This document shows, one piece after another, positions 42,802 to 54,904 of a DNA stretch of 64,000 nucleotides. The DNA is from Terriglobales bacterium (GTDB lineage Bacteria; Acidobacteriota; Terriglobia; Terriglobales; Acidobacteriaceae), in NCBI GenBank assembly GCA_015655585.1, contig JAATEV010000018.1, positions 1 to 64,000 on the forward strand, written 5' to 3'. Position numbers and translations under genes: made by a program. Below the pieces are notes generated by a model. That model saw nothing but the letters and a program-made list of their open reading frames with translations, did no database searches and was not told the origin of the DNA. Position 1 is the stretch's first letter, and each line of letters starts with the position of its first letter.

Positions 42802-43788
42802 CTATCCTGCCAGCGCCGCCTGAATCGCATAGTCCATATAAAGCGCATAGATCGTCTCGTGGATCGTCATGCACTGTTCCTGAATGCCTCTCAGGTAAGC
42901 CACCGCGTCCTGCGTCAGAATCTCTTCCGCGCTGCTGTAGCTCAGCGAGGCCTGTAGCCTTCCGCTCAACTTCCGCAACCCCTCCCCACGGCTTCGTCCG
43001 CCGTCGCCTTCGATCCTTTCAAGCGCACATTGCAGGCTGTCGATCGAGAACCGCACCGAATGCGGAAACTCCTCGTCCAGCAGAAGGAACTCGAAGATCC
43101 GGTCCGGCGTCAGGTCTGCCGTATACACCTTGCAGTACGCCTCAAACGCAGTAGCCGACCGCAGCAGCCCCATCCACTCCAGAAACTCATTGCCCTCGGT
43201 CGCGTGTTCATGCCGAGTCCACAGGTCCTCGTGATACGCCTCCAGCAGCAGCGTCGTCGCATACGCCCGCTCAATGTAGCGCCCCACCTGAATAAACTGC
43301 CAGCCCTCGCCGTGATTCATCGTCGAGTCCGTTACCCCCTGGAACTGGTGTACCGACTCCATCACCGACTGCAAAAAGTCGGAGGACTGCATCGTATCGT
43401 TCGCCGCCACGCCCGCCCGGTCCCTGTTCTTCAGTTCAGGCCGGGTCACCTGTAGATACATGCTGTTCAGCCTGTGCCACTGCTCCGTCGAGATCTGCTC
43501 CCTCACATGCCGCGAGTTCTCCCGCGCCGAAATCATGCACGACAGAATCGAGGACTTGTGTTCCCTGTCGAAGATCAGCGTCTGCGTCAGCGTATACGGA
43601 TCACCTTCCCATGCAATCCCCTTCGGCTTGCCCAGAGCCTGCAACACCCTCAGCCAGCGCCGTTCCGCACTCTCCGGCCCCTCATCCAGCATCAGGTTCA
43701 GATTCACATCCAGCAGCCGGGCCGTATGCTCCGCCCGCTCCAGATAACGGCTCATCCAATACAAACTATCCGCAACCCGGCTCAACAT
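42802..43788 (-). CDS. Alpha-E domain protein (DUF403)
   Basis: 328 residues, nearly all helical. MLSRVADSLYWMSRYLERAEHTARLLDVN is the classic opening of the family; VGRYIERAYATTLLLE repeats the RYxERA pattern. Biochemical function is unknown; it regularly accompanies circularly permuted ATP-grasp and transglutaminase-like proteins. It starts 13 nt after the ATP-grasp stop and ends flush with the acyltransferase ATG, so the genes are co-transcribed. Confidence 0.92.
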   Translation of the reverse strand: MLSRVADSLYWMSRYLERAEHTARLLDVNLNLMLDEGPESAERRWLRVLQALGKPKGIAWEGDPYTLTQTLIFDREHKSSILSCMISARENSRHVREQISTEQWHRLNSMYLQVTRPELKNRDRAGVAANDTMQSSDFLQSVMESVHQFQGVTDSTMNHGEGWQFIQVGRYIERAYATTLLLEAYHEDLWTRHEHATEGNEFLEWMGLLRSATAFEAYCKVYTADLTPDRIFEFLLLDEEFPHSVRFSIDSLQCALERIEGDGGRSRGEGLRKLSGRLQASLSYSSAEEILTQDAVAYLRGIQEQCMTIHETIYALYMDYAIQAALAG

Positions 43789-43801
43789 CGGCGACCTCCT
43801 T

Positions 43802-45298
43802 TCACTGGCTCAATACCCACGTATCCTTGCTTCCGCCGCCCTGCGACGAGTTCACCACCAGAGACCCGCTCCTCAGCGCCACCCGCGTCAGCCCTCCTGG
43901 CACAATCGTCACCTTGTCGCCATACAGAACATAGGGCCGCAGGTCCACATGCCGCGGTTCCAGCTCATCCTCGATCAAGCACGGAGCACGAGAGAACGAG
44001 ATCGTAGGCTGCGCGATATAGTTCCTCGGGTCGGCCTCGATCTTCCGCGCAAACTCCTCCCGTTGCGCCGCCGTGGACTGCGGCCCGATCAGCATCCCAT
44101 ATCCGCCGCTCTCGACCACCGCCTTCACCACCAGCTTGTCCAGATTCTGCAACACATGCTGCCTGACCTTCGGATCTGTCAGCAGAAACGTCTCCACGTT
44201 GTTCAGAACCGGCTCCTCGCTCAGGTAGTACCGTATGATCTCCGGAACATACGCATACAGGGCCTTATCGTCCGCCACACCAGTCCCAAACGCATTCGCC
44301 AGCGTCACATTGCCTGCGCGATAAGCATTGAACAGCCCCGCCACGCCCAGTATCGAGTCCCCGCGAAACGCCATCGGATCGATAAAGTCGTCATCCACCC
44401 GCCGATAGATCACGTCCACCCGCCGCAGTCCGCTCGTCGTCCGCATGTAGACGACGTTGTCGTGCGTCACCAGGTCGCGCCCCTCCACCAGCTCGATCCC
44501 CATCTGCCGGGCCAGGTACGCATGTTCGTAATACGCCGAGTTGAACACCCCCGGCGAGAGCAGCACGATGTTCGCCTCCGGACGTCCCTCCGGAGCCAGC
44601 GACCGCAGAGCCCCCAGCAGTAGTTGTGTGTACTGCTCAATCGGCCTCACGTTGTAGCCGCGGAACAGTTGCGGAAAAATCCTCTTCATGACCCTGCGAT
44701 TCGTCAGCATGTAGCTCACGCCGCTCGGCACGCGCAGGTTGTCCTCCAGCACCACGAACTCACCGTTCTCCAGCCGTATTAAATCCGTCCCGCAGATGGC
44801 GATATACACATTTCTGGGCACCTGCAGCCCCATCATTTGCCGCCGATAGTGCCTGCAGCTATAAACCACCTCACGCGGAACGATCCCGTCATCCAGAATC
44901 CGCCCCTCGTTGTAAATGTCTTTAAGGAAAAGGTTTAGCGCCGTAATTCGCTGCGTCAGCCCTTTTTCGACCTTCGCCCACTCCGCCGCCGTCACAATTC
45001 GCGGAATCAGGTCATACGGAAAGATATTCTCCGCGCCCTCGTCCCGGCCATACACCGTAAACGTGATGCCCTGGTTCAGAAAGCTAAGGTCTGCGGCCTG
45101 TTTTCTGCGTTGCAGCTCATCCGCCGGAAGGGAAGAGAAGTGCTTGAACAGCAGTTCATAGTGAGGACGCAGCTTCTGCGGCCCTGCGAACATCTCGTCA
45201 TACGCGTGGTCCAGCAAATATTTTTTGAGTGTGCTTTGCTCGAACTGTCTGGCCTGGGCAGTTTGCATTAGGGTAGCCTGAGTATAGCGGCACGGCAT
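43802..45298 (-). CDS. Circularly permuted type 2 ATP-grasp protein
   Basis: 498 residues. Family motifs: [24 protein letters not shown] near 80-100, [23 protein letters not shown] with the ATP/Mg acidic residues, [16 protein letters not shown], and the late [15 protein letters not shown]-grasp ligases join a carboxylate to an amine or thiol; the substrate here is unknown, and a peptide-ligase role together with alpha-E and transglutaminase partners has been proposed. The ATG at 45298 has GGAGG only 4 nt upstream; the ATG at 45268 is an alternative. Confidence 0.93.
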   Translation of the reverse strand: MPCRYTQATLMQTAQARQFEQSTLKKYLLDHAYDEMFAGPQKLRPHYELLFKHFSSLPADELQRRKQAADLSFLNQGITFTVYGRDEGAENIFPYDLIPRIVTAAEWAKVEKGLTQRITALNLFLKDIYNEGRILDDGIVPREVVYSCRHYRRQMMGLQVPRNVYIAICGTDLIRLENGEFVVLEDNLRVPSGVSYMLTNRRVMKRIFPQLFRGYNVRPIEQYTQLLLGALRSLAPEGRPEANIVLLSPGVFNSAYYEHAYLARQMGIELVEGRDLVTHDNVVYMRTTSGLRRVDVIYRRVDDDFIDPMAFRGDSILGVAGLFNAYRAGNVTLANAFGTGVADDKALYAYVPEIIRYYLSEEPVLNNVETFLLTDPKVRQHVLQNLDKLVVKAVVESGGYGMLIGPQSTAAQREEFARKIEADPRNYIAQPTISFSRAPCLIEDELEPRHVDLRPYVLYGDKVTIVPGGLTRVALRSGSLVVNSSQGGGSKDTWVLSQ

Positions 45299-45482
45299 AA
45301 ACCCTCCAACCTCATTGGCTTTCCTCTTTTGCCCGCGTCAAAATATCGTTTTTCTCATCAGCCATTTACACGATCTTCTTCTCATCCCGTAGTCCCAACT
45401 GCGGCATCTAGGCTAAACTAGAAGCGACGCGCATTTCCCTGAAAATCCCACACCCCAGCGCACAGACAGGACACAAAAAGCA

Positions 45483-47315
<1,833 letters not shown>

Positions 47316-47364
47316 CCCGCAGTCGCAAGTAATCCGGTGTCAGCGAGCAAGCTGACAGCAGGCG

Positions 47365-47408
47365 GATAAACCATGAGGCGTGCCAACCGGCACGCCTCAT
47401 GGTTTATC
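47365..47408. repeat. Perfect 20-bp palindrome, 4-nt loop
   Basis: The arm GATAAACCATGAGGCGTGCC and its exact complement surround AACC. It starts 50 nt after the typA stop. No T-run follows on either strand, so it may be a stabilising structure, a protein site or an unusual terminator. Confidence 0.85.
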
Positions 47409-47581
47409 CCACCCAGCAAGAGCTCCGCGTTTCGCTTTGACCGTTGTCTTCCCATCCTCTCCCAGAAAAGGGGTGCCCCATCTTCGCGACGGCCTCATCG
47501 TCGCTAAGGTGGGAATGTAAATCTCTCCCCAGCCAGCCTTTGCCGTTGTTCTTGCTTTTGCTTTAAATCCAGCATTTGTCT

Positions 47582-47693
47582 TTAAATCGCTTTTGTCTTT
47601 CATCCGTGAAAATCCGCGAAATCCGCGGTCGGCTTTTAAAAATCCGCTCTTATCAGCCTTTAAAAATCCCTTTGATCACCGTTACGCCTTTAA
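47582..47693. repeat. Dispersed intergenic repeat family C, copy 2
   Basis: Same order of conserved blocks as 25661-25788 (ATCCGTGAAAATCCGCG, ATCCGCGGTCGG, GCTCTTATCAGCCTTT, TTTGATCACCGTTACGCCTT). Two copies 22 kb apart indicate a dispersed element. Confidence 0.85.
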
Positions 47694-47782
47694 ACCTGTC
47701 AAGCCCCCACAACCCCCAACCCAAGCCAGACCAACAACATCCGCGTGGCATACTTACCCTCGCCGCCAACGTAAAATAGAAA

Positions 47783-47815
47783 GAGAAAGGCCCCGGCAAA
47801 ACCGGGGCCTTTCTC
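47783..47815. terminator. Intergenic terminator before sodA
   Basis: GAGAAAGGCCCCGG pairs perfectly (14 bp) with CCGGGGCCTTTCTC around a CAAAA loop. It lies between repeat family C and the sod gene, about 110 nt after the sod stop read on the minus strand. Confidence 0.75.
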
Positions 47816-47924
47816 CATTAACCAAGCAATCAATAACTGATTCATAAGTCCAACCCTAAACCAAATGAATCGAAGACTTTACACAAAATCGAGGGGGAGG
47901 GGGGGTACCCTCCCCCGGCAAGAT

Positions 47925-48536
<612 letters not shown>

Positions 48537-48737
48537 GTCGTTCTCCTGTTTTTTCGGGTTTGTCAGTCAGGAGCACCCTGACCGCTTCCTTCGTCTTCGA
48601 TGCGGTCCGGCAGGCCAGCGATGCACGCATACCGGGCGCTTTACGCAACCTTCGCATCATACCCCACCTCGGTTTACGATTCATTGACAGGGAGCCCCAT
48701 CCCCGTTTCCTCCATTTTTGGTTTCTAATAAAGCCTA

Positions 48738-51224
48738 ATGAACGATCTCACCGCAACATACCGCTGGCTCGAAGATGACGGGCCTGCCTTTGGGGCTCCC
48801 GGTGTAGAGCCGCGTTGGACCTCCAGCCAGAAAGATGCCGTAGCCACCGCCTACGCCGCCTCCAGCCGGGTCTGGTTCACCATCTCCCACGGTACGTTGA
48901 ACGAGATCTACTACCCCACCATCGACCGGCCCCAGACCCGCGACATGGAGCTTCTCTTCAGCGACGGAGAGACTTTTTTCTGCGAAGAGAAGCGCGACCT
49001 CACCTACGACTTCCAGTACATCGACGAGTCCGCTCCCGCCGTGCGAGTCACCGCGAACGACCCGGAGAGACGTTACAGCGTAACCAAGGAGTTCATCTCC
49101 GATCCCCACCATCCCGTCGTCCTGATGAACGTGCGGATCACCGGCGACGAGGACGTCTTCTCCCGCCTGAAGTGTTACGCCCTCCTCGCGCCGCATCTGG
49201 ATGGCGGCGGAGCCGGCAACTCGGCCCGTTCCATCGACGTGGCCGGCCAGCGCTGCCTGCTCGCCTGGAAGAACGAGACCTCGCTCGCCATGGGAGCCAC
49301 CTGCGGATTCACCCGCTCCTCCTGCGGCTACGTCGGCGCCAGCGACGGCTTTCAGAACCTCATCAAGGACATGAAGATGAGCTGGCAGTTCGGCCAGGCT
49401 CTCGACGGCAACATCGCCGTCATGGGAGAGATCGACGTCGCCCGCTACCGGGAGTTCACCATCGCCCTCTCCTTTGGCGACGGCCACCACTCCGCCATCG
49501 CCCAGATGATGCAGACCCTCGCCACGCCCTACCCCGAGCACCGCGACCGCTTCATCCTCCAATGGACGCGCTCCGACTTCCCGATAGGCCTGTGCCAGTC
49601 CGCGACCGACGGCGGCAAGCTCATGCGCATCAGTCAGAACGTGCTTCTCACCCACGAGGACAAGACCTACTCCGGCGCCTTCATCGCCTCCGCCTCCGTC
49701 CCTTGGGGAGCCTCGAAGAGCGACGACGACCTCGGCGGTTACCATCTGGTCTGGACTCGGGACATGGTCGAGACGGCCTCTGCCCTGATGGCCTGTGGGC
49801 GTACCGATACAGCCCTGCGCGCCCTCGTCTATCTAGCCTGCACCCAGCGCCCCGACGGCAGCTTCGCCCAGAACTTCTGGATCGACGGCAGCCCCTACTG
49901 GAGCGGGATGCAGCTCGACGAGGTTGCCTTCCCCATCATCCTCGCCTGGCGTCTCTGGACGCAGGGCGGCCTTGGGAACTTCGACGTCTTCCCCTTCGTC
50001 GAGCGCGCAGCCTCGTTCCTGATCCGCAACGCCCCGGTCACCCAGCAGGAACGCTGGGAAGAGGCTGCCGGATACTCTCCCTCGACTCTCGCGGCCGTCA
50101 TCTCCGCCCTCATCTGCGCGGCCGATATCGCCCGTTCCCGCCAGTCCGTCGAGTTGGCCAACTTTCTGGAGTCCTACGCGGACTGGATCGAGTCGCACCT
50201 GGACGAGTGGACGACGACCTCTGACGGAGTCCTGCTCCCCGGCGTGAAACGCCACTACGTGCGCATCAGCCCCCCCGCCCCCGGCGAACCCTTCTACAAC
50301 CCGCATCTCCCCGAGGGACACATCCGCGTCAATAACCGGGCGCCGGGCGAACAGGATGTCTTCGAGGCCCGTGAGGTCGTCGATGCGGGCTTTCTTGAGC
50401 TGGTGCGTTACGGTATCCGCCGCGCGGACGACCCCCTCATCGTCGATTCCCTCAAGGTCGTCGATCACATCCTGAAGATCGAGACTCCCTACGGAGACTC
50501 CTGGCGGCGCTACAACCACGATGGCTACGGCCAGAAGAAGGACGGCGGCCCATTCGAGGGCTGGGGGCAAGGGCGTGCCTGGCCGATCCTGACCGGCGAG
50601 CGCGGCCACTACGAGCTTGCCGCGGGGAACGATTACACGCCCTATATCAAGGCGATAGAGCAGTTCAGCTCCATCGGCGGCATGTTGCCGGAGCAGATCT
50701 GGGACTATCAGGACATCCCCTCCGCCGGAATGTATCTGGGGCGTTCCGCCGGATCGGCCCAGCCGCTGGTCTGGGCCCATGCCGAATACCTCAAGCTCCT
50801 CCGCTCCGCCACGGACGGCCGCGTCTTCGACCGCATCCCGGTGGTGGAGGCCCGATACGCCGTTCCGCCGGAAAAGCGAAACTTTACCTGCGATATCGAG
50901 GTCTTCCAGACCGGCCGCCCTATCTCGGCCATCCCGGCAGGCTCCCGCCTCCGCATCGTCGACTACGATCATTTCCGCGTTGTCTACACATTTGACAATT
51001 GGGTAACAATCCAGACTCTAAACTCACACTCAGTTGGTTTTCCCGGATCTGTAGTGGATATTCCAACCAGCGTCGATCAGGTCGGGAGCGTCATCTTCAC
51101 ACTTGTCTGGCAAGATCAGAACCAGCAGGAGCGATGGCTGGGAAGAAATATCGAAGTCAAGCTTGTTTCGCCGCCGAAAACGCCGCATCTTAACCGCGAA
51201 GGCTTATCCCTCGCTTCCCGCTAG
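48738..51224 (+). CDS. GH15 glucoamylase-like glycoside hydrolase
   Basis: 828 residues. Releases glucose from alpha-glucans or related glucosides; the exact linkage is unknown. An N-terminal beta-sandwich (VWFTISHGTLNEIYYPTID, ~45-65) precedes an (alpha/alpha)6 barrel with GYHLVWTRDMVETASALM, the first acid region, and the base region AQPLVWAHAEYLKLL. A C-terminal beta domain follows residue ~715. No signal peptide is present, so it probably acts on cytoplasmic glucan. No clear ribosome site precedes the ATG at 48738. It begins the carbon island. Confidence 0.93.
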   Translation: MNDLTATYRWLEDDGPAFGAPGVEPRWTSSQKDAVATAYAASSRVWFTISHGTLNEIYYPTIDRPQTRDMELLFSDGETFFCEEKRDLTYDFQYIDESAPAVRVTANDPERRYSVTKEFISDPHHPVVLMNVRITGDEDVFSRLKCYALLAPHLDGGGAGNSARSIDVAGQRCLLAWKNETSLAMGATCGFTRSSCGYVGASDGFQNLIKDMKMSWQFGQALDGNIAVMGEIDVARYREFTIALSFGDGHHSAIAQMMQTLATPYPEHRDRFILQWTRSDFPIGLCQSATDGGKLMRISQNVLLTHEDKTYSGAFIASASVPWGASKSDDDLGGYHLVWTRDMVETASALMACGRTDTALRALVYLACTQRPDGSFAQNFWIDGSPYWSGMQLDEVAFPIILAWRLWTQGGLGNFDVFPFVERAASFLIRNAPVTQQERWEEAAGYSPSTLAAVISALICAADIARSRQSVELANFLESYADWIESHLDEWTTTSDGVLLPGVKRHYVRISPPAPGEPFYNPHLPEGHIRVNNRAPGEQDVFEAREVVDAGFLELVRYGIRRADDPLIVDSLKVVDHILKIETPYGDSWRRYNHDGYGQKKDGGPFEGWGQGRAWPILTGERGHYELAAGNDYTPYIKAIEQFSSIGGMLPEQIWDYQDIPSAGMYLGRSAGSAQPLVWAHAEYLKLLRSATDGRVFDRIPVVEARYAVPPEKRNFTCDIEVFQTGRPISAIPAGSRLRIVDYDHFRVVYTFDNWVTIQTLNSHSVGFPGSVVDIPTSVDQVGSVIFTLVWQDQNQQERWLGRNIEVKLVSPPKTPHLNREGLSLASR

Positions 51225-51302
51225 TACACTGTTGCATAGACCGACCGTTAAATAGACTCGGGCCGCGTATACACTGCGGCTCCTTACAGATAAGGAAAAA
51301 GA

Positions 51303-53300
51303 ATGAGCGATCATCAGGACCCGAAGCAGCAAGAATTAGACCAGCTTTCCATCAACGCCCTCCGTTTTCTGGCTGTCGACGCCGTTGAAAAGGCAAAGTC
51401 CGGCCATCCCGGCGCTCCCCTCGGTTGTGCGCCGATCGCCTATCTGCTGTATCACAAGATCATGAAGCATGATCCCTCCGATCCGAAGTGGATCGATCGC
51501 GATCGCTTCGTCCTGTCGAATGGCCACGCCTCGACCCTGCTCTACGGCTCCCTCCATCTCTCTGGTTACGATCTTCCGCTGTCTCAGCTCGAACAGTTCC
51601 GCCAGTGGGGCTCCCACACCCCCGGCCATCCGGAATACGGCGATACGCCCGGCGTCGAAGTAACCACCGGCCCGCTCGGCCAGGGCTTCGCTATGGCGGT
51701 CGGTATCGCCACTGCGGAAAAGCACCTCGCCGCCGTATACAACCGCGACACCTATAACGTCGTCGATCACTACACCTATGTGCTCTGCGGCGACGGCGAC
51801 CTGATGGAAGGCATCTCCCACGAGTCGGCCTCTCTGGCCGGAACCCTCGGCCTCGGCAAGCTCATCGTCCTCTACGACGACAACCTGATCTCGCTCGACG
51901 GCCCCACGGAGCTCTCATACACCGAGGACGTGACCAAGCGCTTCGAGTCCTATCACTGGCACGTTCAGTCTGTCGCAGATGGCAACGATCTCGCCGCCAT
52001 CGAGGCCGCCATTCTCGCCGCCAAGGCCGAGACCGGGAAGCCTTCGCTGATCCGTGTTCGCACCGTCATCGGCTACGGCAGCCCCAAGGCCGGAACCAAC
52101 AAGGTCCACGGCGAGGCTCTCGGCGCGGAGAACGTCAAGGCGACCAAAAAGAACCTCGGTTGGCCCGAGGACAAGACCTTCTACGTGCCCGACGAGGCGC
52201 GCGAAAACTGGAACACCGCCAAGCTGCGCGGCAAGGACGCTCATGCCGAGTGGACCGCAGAATTCGAGGAGTACAAGAAGGCCTATCCGGAGCCCGCAGC
52301 AATCTTCGAGCGCACGGTAGCCGCCAAGCTGGCCGAAGGCTGGGAGAAGAAGATCCCGACCTTCCCCACGGAAAAGCCAGTCGCCACCCGCAACGCCGGT
52401 CAGGTCGTCATGCAGGCCATCGAGCAGGTCGTCCCCGAGCTCTTCGGTGGCGCCGCCGACCTCACCGCCTCGACCAAAACGATCTTCAAGGACTCGCCCA
52501 GCTTCCACGTCGATCCCGTGGGACGCAACGTCTTCTTCGGCGTCCGCGAGTTCGGCATGATGGCGATGGTCAACGGTATGGCTGCTCACGGCGGTCTCAT
52601 CCCGTTCGGCTCCACCTTCTTCGTCTTCTCCGACTACTGCCGTCCGGCTCTTCGTCTCGCAGCGTTGATGAGCGTTCACTCGCTCTTCATCTTCACCCAT
52701 GACTCGGTCGGTCTCGGCGAAGATGGCCCGACCCATCAGCCCATCGAGCACCTGATGAGCCTTCGCGCGATCCCGCAGCTCACCGACTTCCGTCCGGCCG
52801 ATGCGAACGAGACCGCCGCCGCTTGGCAGCTTTCGCTGGAGCGCAAGAGCGCAAGCTTCATGGCGCTCTCCCGTCAGGATCTGCCGGTCATCGATGCCGC
52901 CACGGCTCGCGAGGGCACGCGGAAGGGCGCTTACGAGCTGCTCTCCTACGGTAAGGATGTCATCCTGATCGCGACCGGCTCGGAAGTCGCTCTCGTCGTC
53001 AAGGCTGCCGAGGAGTTGAAGGCTGCTGGCATCGGAGCCACCGTCGTCTCCATGCCGAGCTTCCGCATCTTCGACGAGCAGTCCGATGAGTACAAGGCGA
53101 GCCTCTTCCCCGAAGCCACTCCGAAGCTTGCCGTGGAAGCGGGTGCAACCATGGGCTGGTACAAGTACATCGGCCACAACGGCGCCGTCATCGGTCTCGA
53201 TCGCTTCGGTGCCTCGGCTCCCGGTCCCATCGCATTGGAGAAGCTCGGGTTCAGCGTCGCAAACGTCGTGGAACACGCAACGAAGCTGGTGAAGAAGTAA
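51303..53300 (+). CDS. tkt: Transketolase
   Basis: Non-oxidative pentose phosphate and related two-carbon transfer, ThDP-dependent. 665 residues. KSGHPGAPLGCAPIAYLLY and DRDRFVLSNGHASTLLYG at the N terminus; ThDP motif GDGDLMEGISHE; catalytic EFGMMAMVNGMAAHGG; phosphate site THDSVGLGEDGPTHQP. AAGGA lies 7 nt before the ATG. A terminator at 53307 separates it from rpiB, so the next genes may have their own promoter. Confidence 0.97.
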   Translation: MSDHQDPKQQELDQLSINALRFLAVDAVEKAKSGHPGAPLGCAPIAYLLYHKIMKHDPSDPKWIDRDRFVLSNGHASTLLYGSLHLSGYDLPLSQLEQFRQWGSHTPGHPEYGDTPGVEVTTGPLGQGFAMAVGIATAEKHLAAVYNRDTYNVVDHYTYVLCGDGDLMEGISHESASLAGTLGLGKLIVLYDDNLISLDGPTELSYTEDVTKRFESYHWHVQSVADGNDLAAIEAAILAAKAETGKPSLIRVRTVIGYGSPKAGTNKVHGEALGAENVKATKKNLGWPEDKTFYVPDEARENWNTAKLRGKDAHAEWTAEFEEYKKAYPEPAAIFERTVAAKLAEGWEKKIPTFPTEKPVATRNAGQVVMQAIEQVVPELFGGAADLTASTKTIFKDSPSFHVDPVGRNVFFGVREFGMMAMVNGMAAHGGLIPFGSTFFVFSDYCRPALRLAALMSVHSLFIFTHDSVGLGEDGPTHQPIEHLMSLRAIPQLTDFRPADANETAAAWQLSLERKSASFMALSRQDLPVIDAATAREGTRKGAYELLSYGKDVILIATGSEVALVVKAAEELKAAGIGATVVSMPSFRIFDEQSDEYKASLFPEATPKLAVEAGATMGWYKYIGHNGAVIGLDRFGASAPGPIALEKLGFSVANVVEHATKLVKK

Positions 53301-53306
53301 AAACAA

Positions 53307-53342
53307 GGGGGTGAGACAGCCGTTGTCTCGCCCCCTCATTTT
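53307..53342 (+). terminator. Terminator after tkt
   Basis: GGGG-TGAGACA and TGTCTC-GCCCCC form a stem with one bulge, followed by CATTTTC, 7 nt after the tkt stop. Confidence 0.7.
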
Positions 53343-53427
53343 CTGAGGGGCCATTCTGGAAGCTGGATCAAATCCTTTCCTGCGCCTAAACAGCACGTCG
53401 AAACATCCAAAGAGTCAGAGGTCATTC

Positions 53428-53910
53428 ATGAAGATTGCTATCGCGTCGGATCATGCCGGGTTCCCGCTCAAGGAAGAGGTGCGGGACTTCGTAGCCAAGC
53501 TTGGGCACGAGGTGCAGGATCTCGGTGCTTACAACACCGAGCCTTCGGACTACCCGGACTTCGCCGTGCTGGTGGGCAAGGCCTTGATGGCAGGCACCGC
53601 GGAGCGAGGAATTTTGATCTGCGGCTCCGGCGTTGGCGTCTGCATCGCTGCCAACAAGATGCCCGGAGTGCGTGCCGGCATGTGCCACGATACCTACTCG
53701 GCGCACCAGGGAGTCGAGCATGATGAGATGAACGTGCTCGTGCTTGGCGCCCGTATCATCGGCGCGAGCCTTGCTTATGAATGTGTAGAGGCTTATCTCA
53801 AGGCGAACTTTGTCGCCAGCGAACCGCGCTTTGTCCGGCGGCTCAATAAAGTGAAGGCCATCGAGAAGCAATATATGCCTGCCGTGGCCGGGACCACTCT
53901 CGGCTCGTAG
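53428..53910 (+). CDS. rpiB: Ribose-5-phosphate isomerase B
   Basis: Interconverts ribose-5-P and ribulose-5-P. 160 residues. MKIAIASDHAGFPLKEEV is the family opening; catalytic Cys C65 in LICGSGVGVCIAANK; the nearby CHDTYSAHQGVEHDEMNVL is standard. AGAGG precedes the ATG. It lies between tkt and an SDR gene on the same strand as the rest of the carbon island. Confidence 0.96.
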   Translation: MKIAIASDHAGFPLKEEVRDFVAKLGHEVQDLGAYNTEPSDYPDFAVLVGKALMAGTAERGILICGSGVGVCIAANKMPGVRAGMCHDTYSAHQGVEHDEMNVLVLGARIIGASLAYECVEAYLKANFVASEPRFVRRLNKVKAIEKQYMPAVAGTTLGS

Positions 53911-53997
53911 TATTCGCTGATTCATCGTCGATTCAACATCGACTGGGAAACTCATCTCGCGAACGCCGCGAACCTCAAACCGCAGACTCAGGAGTAT

Positions 53998-54852
53998 ATG
54001 TCCAAGGCCGATTCAGCACGCACATGGTTCATCACCGGAGCCTCTACGGGCTTCGGCCGTCTGCTGGCCGAAGAGGTCCTCAAGGCGGGCGGGAAGGTCA
54101 TCGCCACAGCTCGCAAGCAGGAAAAGATCTCCGACCTCGAACAGCAGTATCCGGGCAAGGCGCGGGCTCTGACGCTGGATGTCACAGATTCAGGCCAGAT
54201 CGACTCCGTTGTAACGCAGGCCTTTGCGGAGTTTGGCCAGATCGACGTTCTGGTGAACAATGCCGGGTATGGTGTGGCGGGGGCCATCGAAGAGGTCTCC
54301 GAGGCAGAGTTCATGCCCATGTTCGAGACCAACGTCTTCGGCCTGCTCCGCGTCACTCGCGCCTTTCTTCCCTATCTGCGCAGGCAGCGGAGTGGGCATA
54401 TCCTCAATCTTTCGTCCATCGGCGGCCTCATCGGCGGCCAGGGAATCGGCATCTACAACTCCAGCAAGTTCGCCGTCGAAGGTCTCTCCGAAGCGCTGGC
54501 CGCCGAGCTCGCGCCTCTAGGCATCCACGTCACCGTCATTGAGCCGGGGCCGTTCCGCACAGACTTTCTGGGGCGTTCGGGGGTCGTCGCCGTCGCACGC
54601 ATCGCCGATTACGACAACACCGCAGGCAACATGCGCAAATACTTCGCAGAAAACGACGGCAAGCAGAAAGGCGATCCCCTGCGGGCAGTCCACGCCATGA
54701 TGCAGGTGGTCGAATCGCCGAATCCCCCGCTCCATCTTCTGCTAGGCCAAAGCGCGCTGCAGCGCTTCCGGGGCAAACTGGATACGTGGCAAAAAGAGAT
54801 CGCCGCATGGGAAGCAGTCACTGTCGGCGCAGATTTTCCCGAGGGGGAGTAG
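53998..54852 (+). CDS. Short-chain dehydrogenase/reductase
   Basis: 284 residues. Cofactor motif TGASTGFGRLLAEE at about 14-27, NNAGYGVAGAIEE, and catalytic YNSSK with a preceding Ser (LSSIGG). The Arg-Lys-rich region after TGASTGFG (ATARKQEK) suggests NADPH use. AGGAG is 4 nt before the ATG, a little close. Substrate unknown. It is inserted within an otherwise pentose phosphate gene series. Confidence 0.92.
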   Translation: MSKADSARTWFITGASTGFGRLLAEEVLKAGGKVIATARKQEKISDLEQQYPGKARALTLDVTDSGQIDSVVTQAFAEFGQIDVLVNNAGYGVAGAIEEVSEAEFMPMFETNVFGLLRVTRAFLPYLRRQRSGHILNLSSIGGLIGGQGIGIYNSSKFAVEGLSEALAAELAPLGIHVTVIEPGPFRTDFLGRSGVVAVARIADYDNTAGNMRKYFAENDGKQKGDPLRAVHAMMQVVESPNPPLHLLLGQSALQRFRGKLDTWQKEIAAWEAVTVGADFPEGE

Positions 54853-54904
54853 GCTCCCGCTGAATCTTTAAGCAATCTAAGTCGTACAGGAAGGGTAACG
54901 CTAC

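Larger units (their letters stand above)
47316..47924. other. 609-bp intergenic region with repeats, no convincing gene
   Basis: Holds the perfect palindrome at 47365-47408, repeat family C copy 2, and the terminator at 47783-47815. A 68-codon minus-strand frame at 47397-47603 encodes only a low-complexity basic segment and overlaps repeated DNA, so it is not called. Confidence 0.6.

Noticed and set aside
47397-47603. 68-codon minus-strand frame after typA
   Set aside because: It overlaps repeat family C and low-complexity DNA, has no clear ribosome site and no recognisable product; it looks like a frame carried by repeated DNA.
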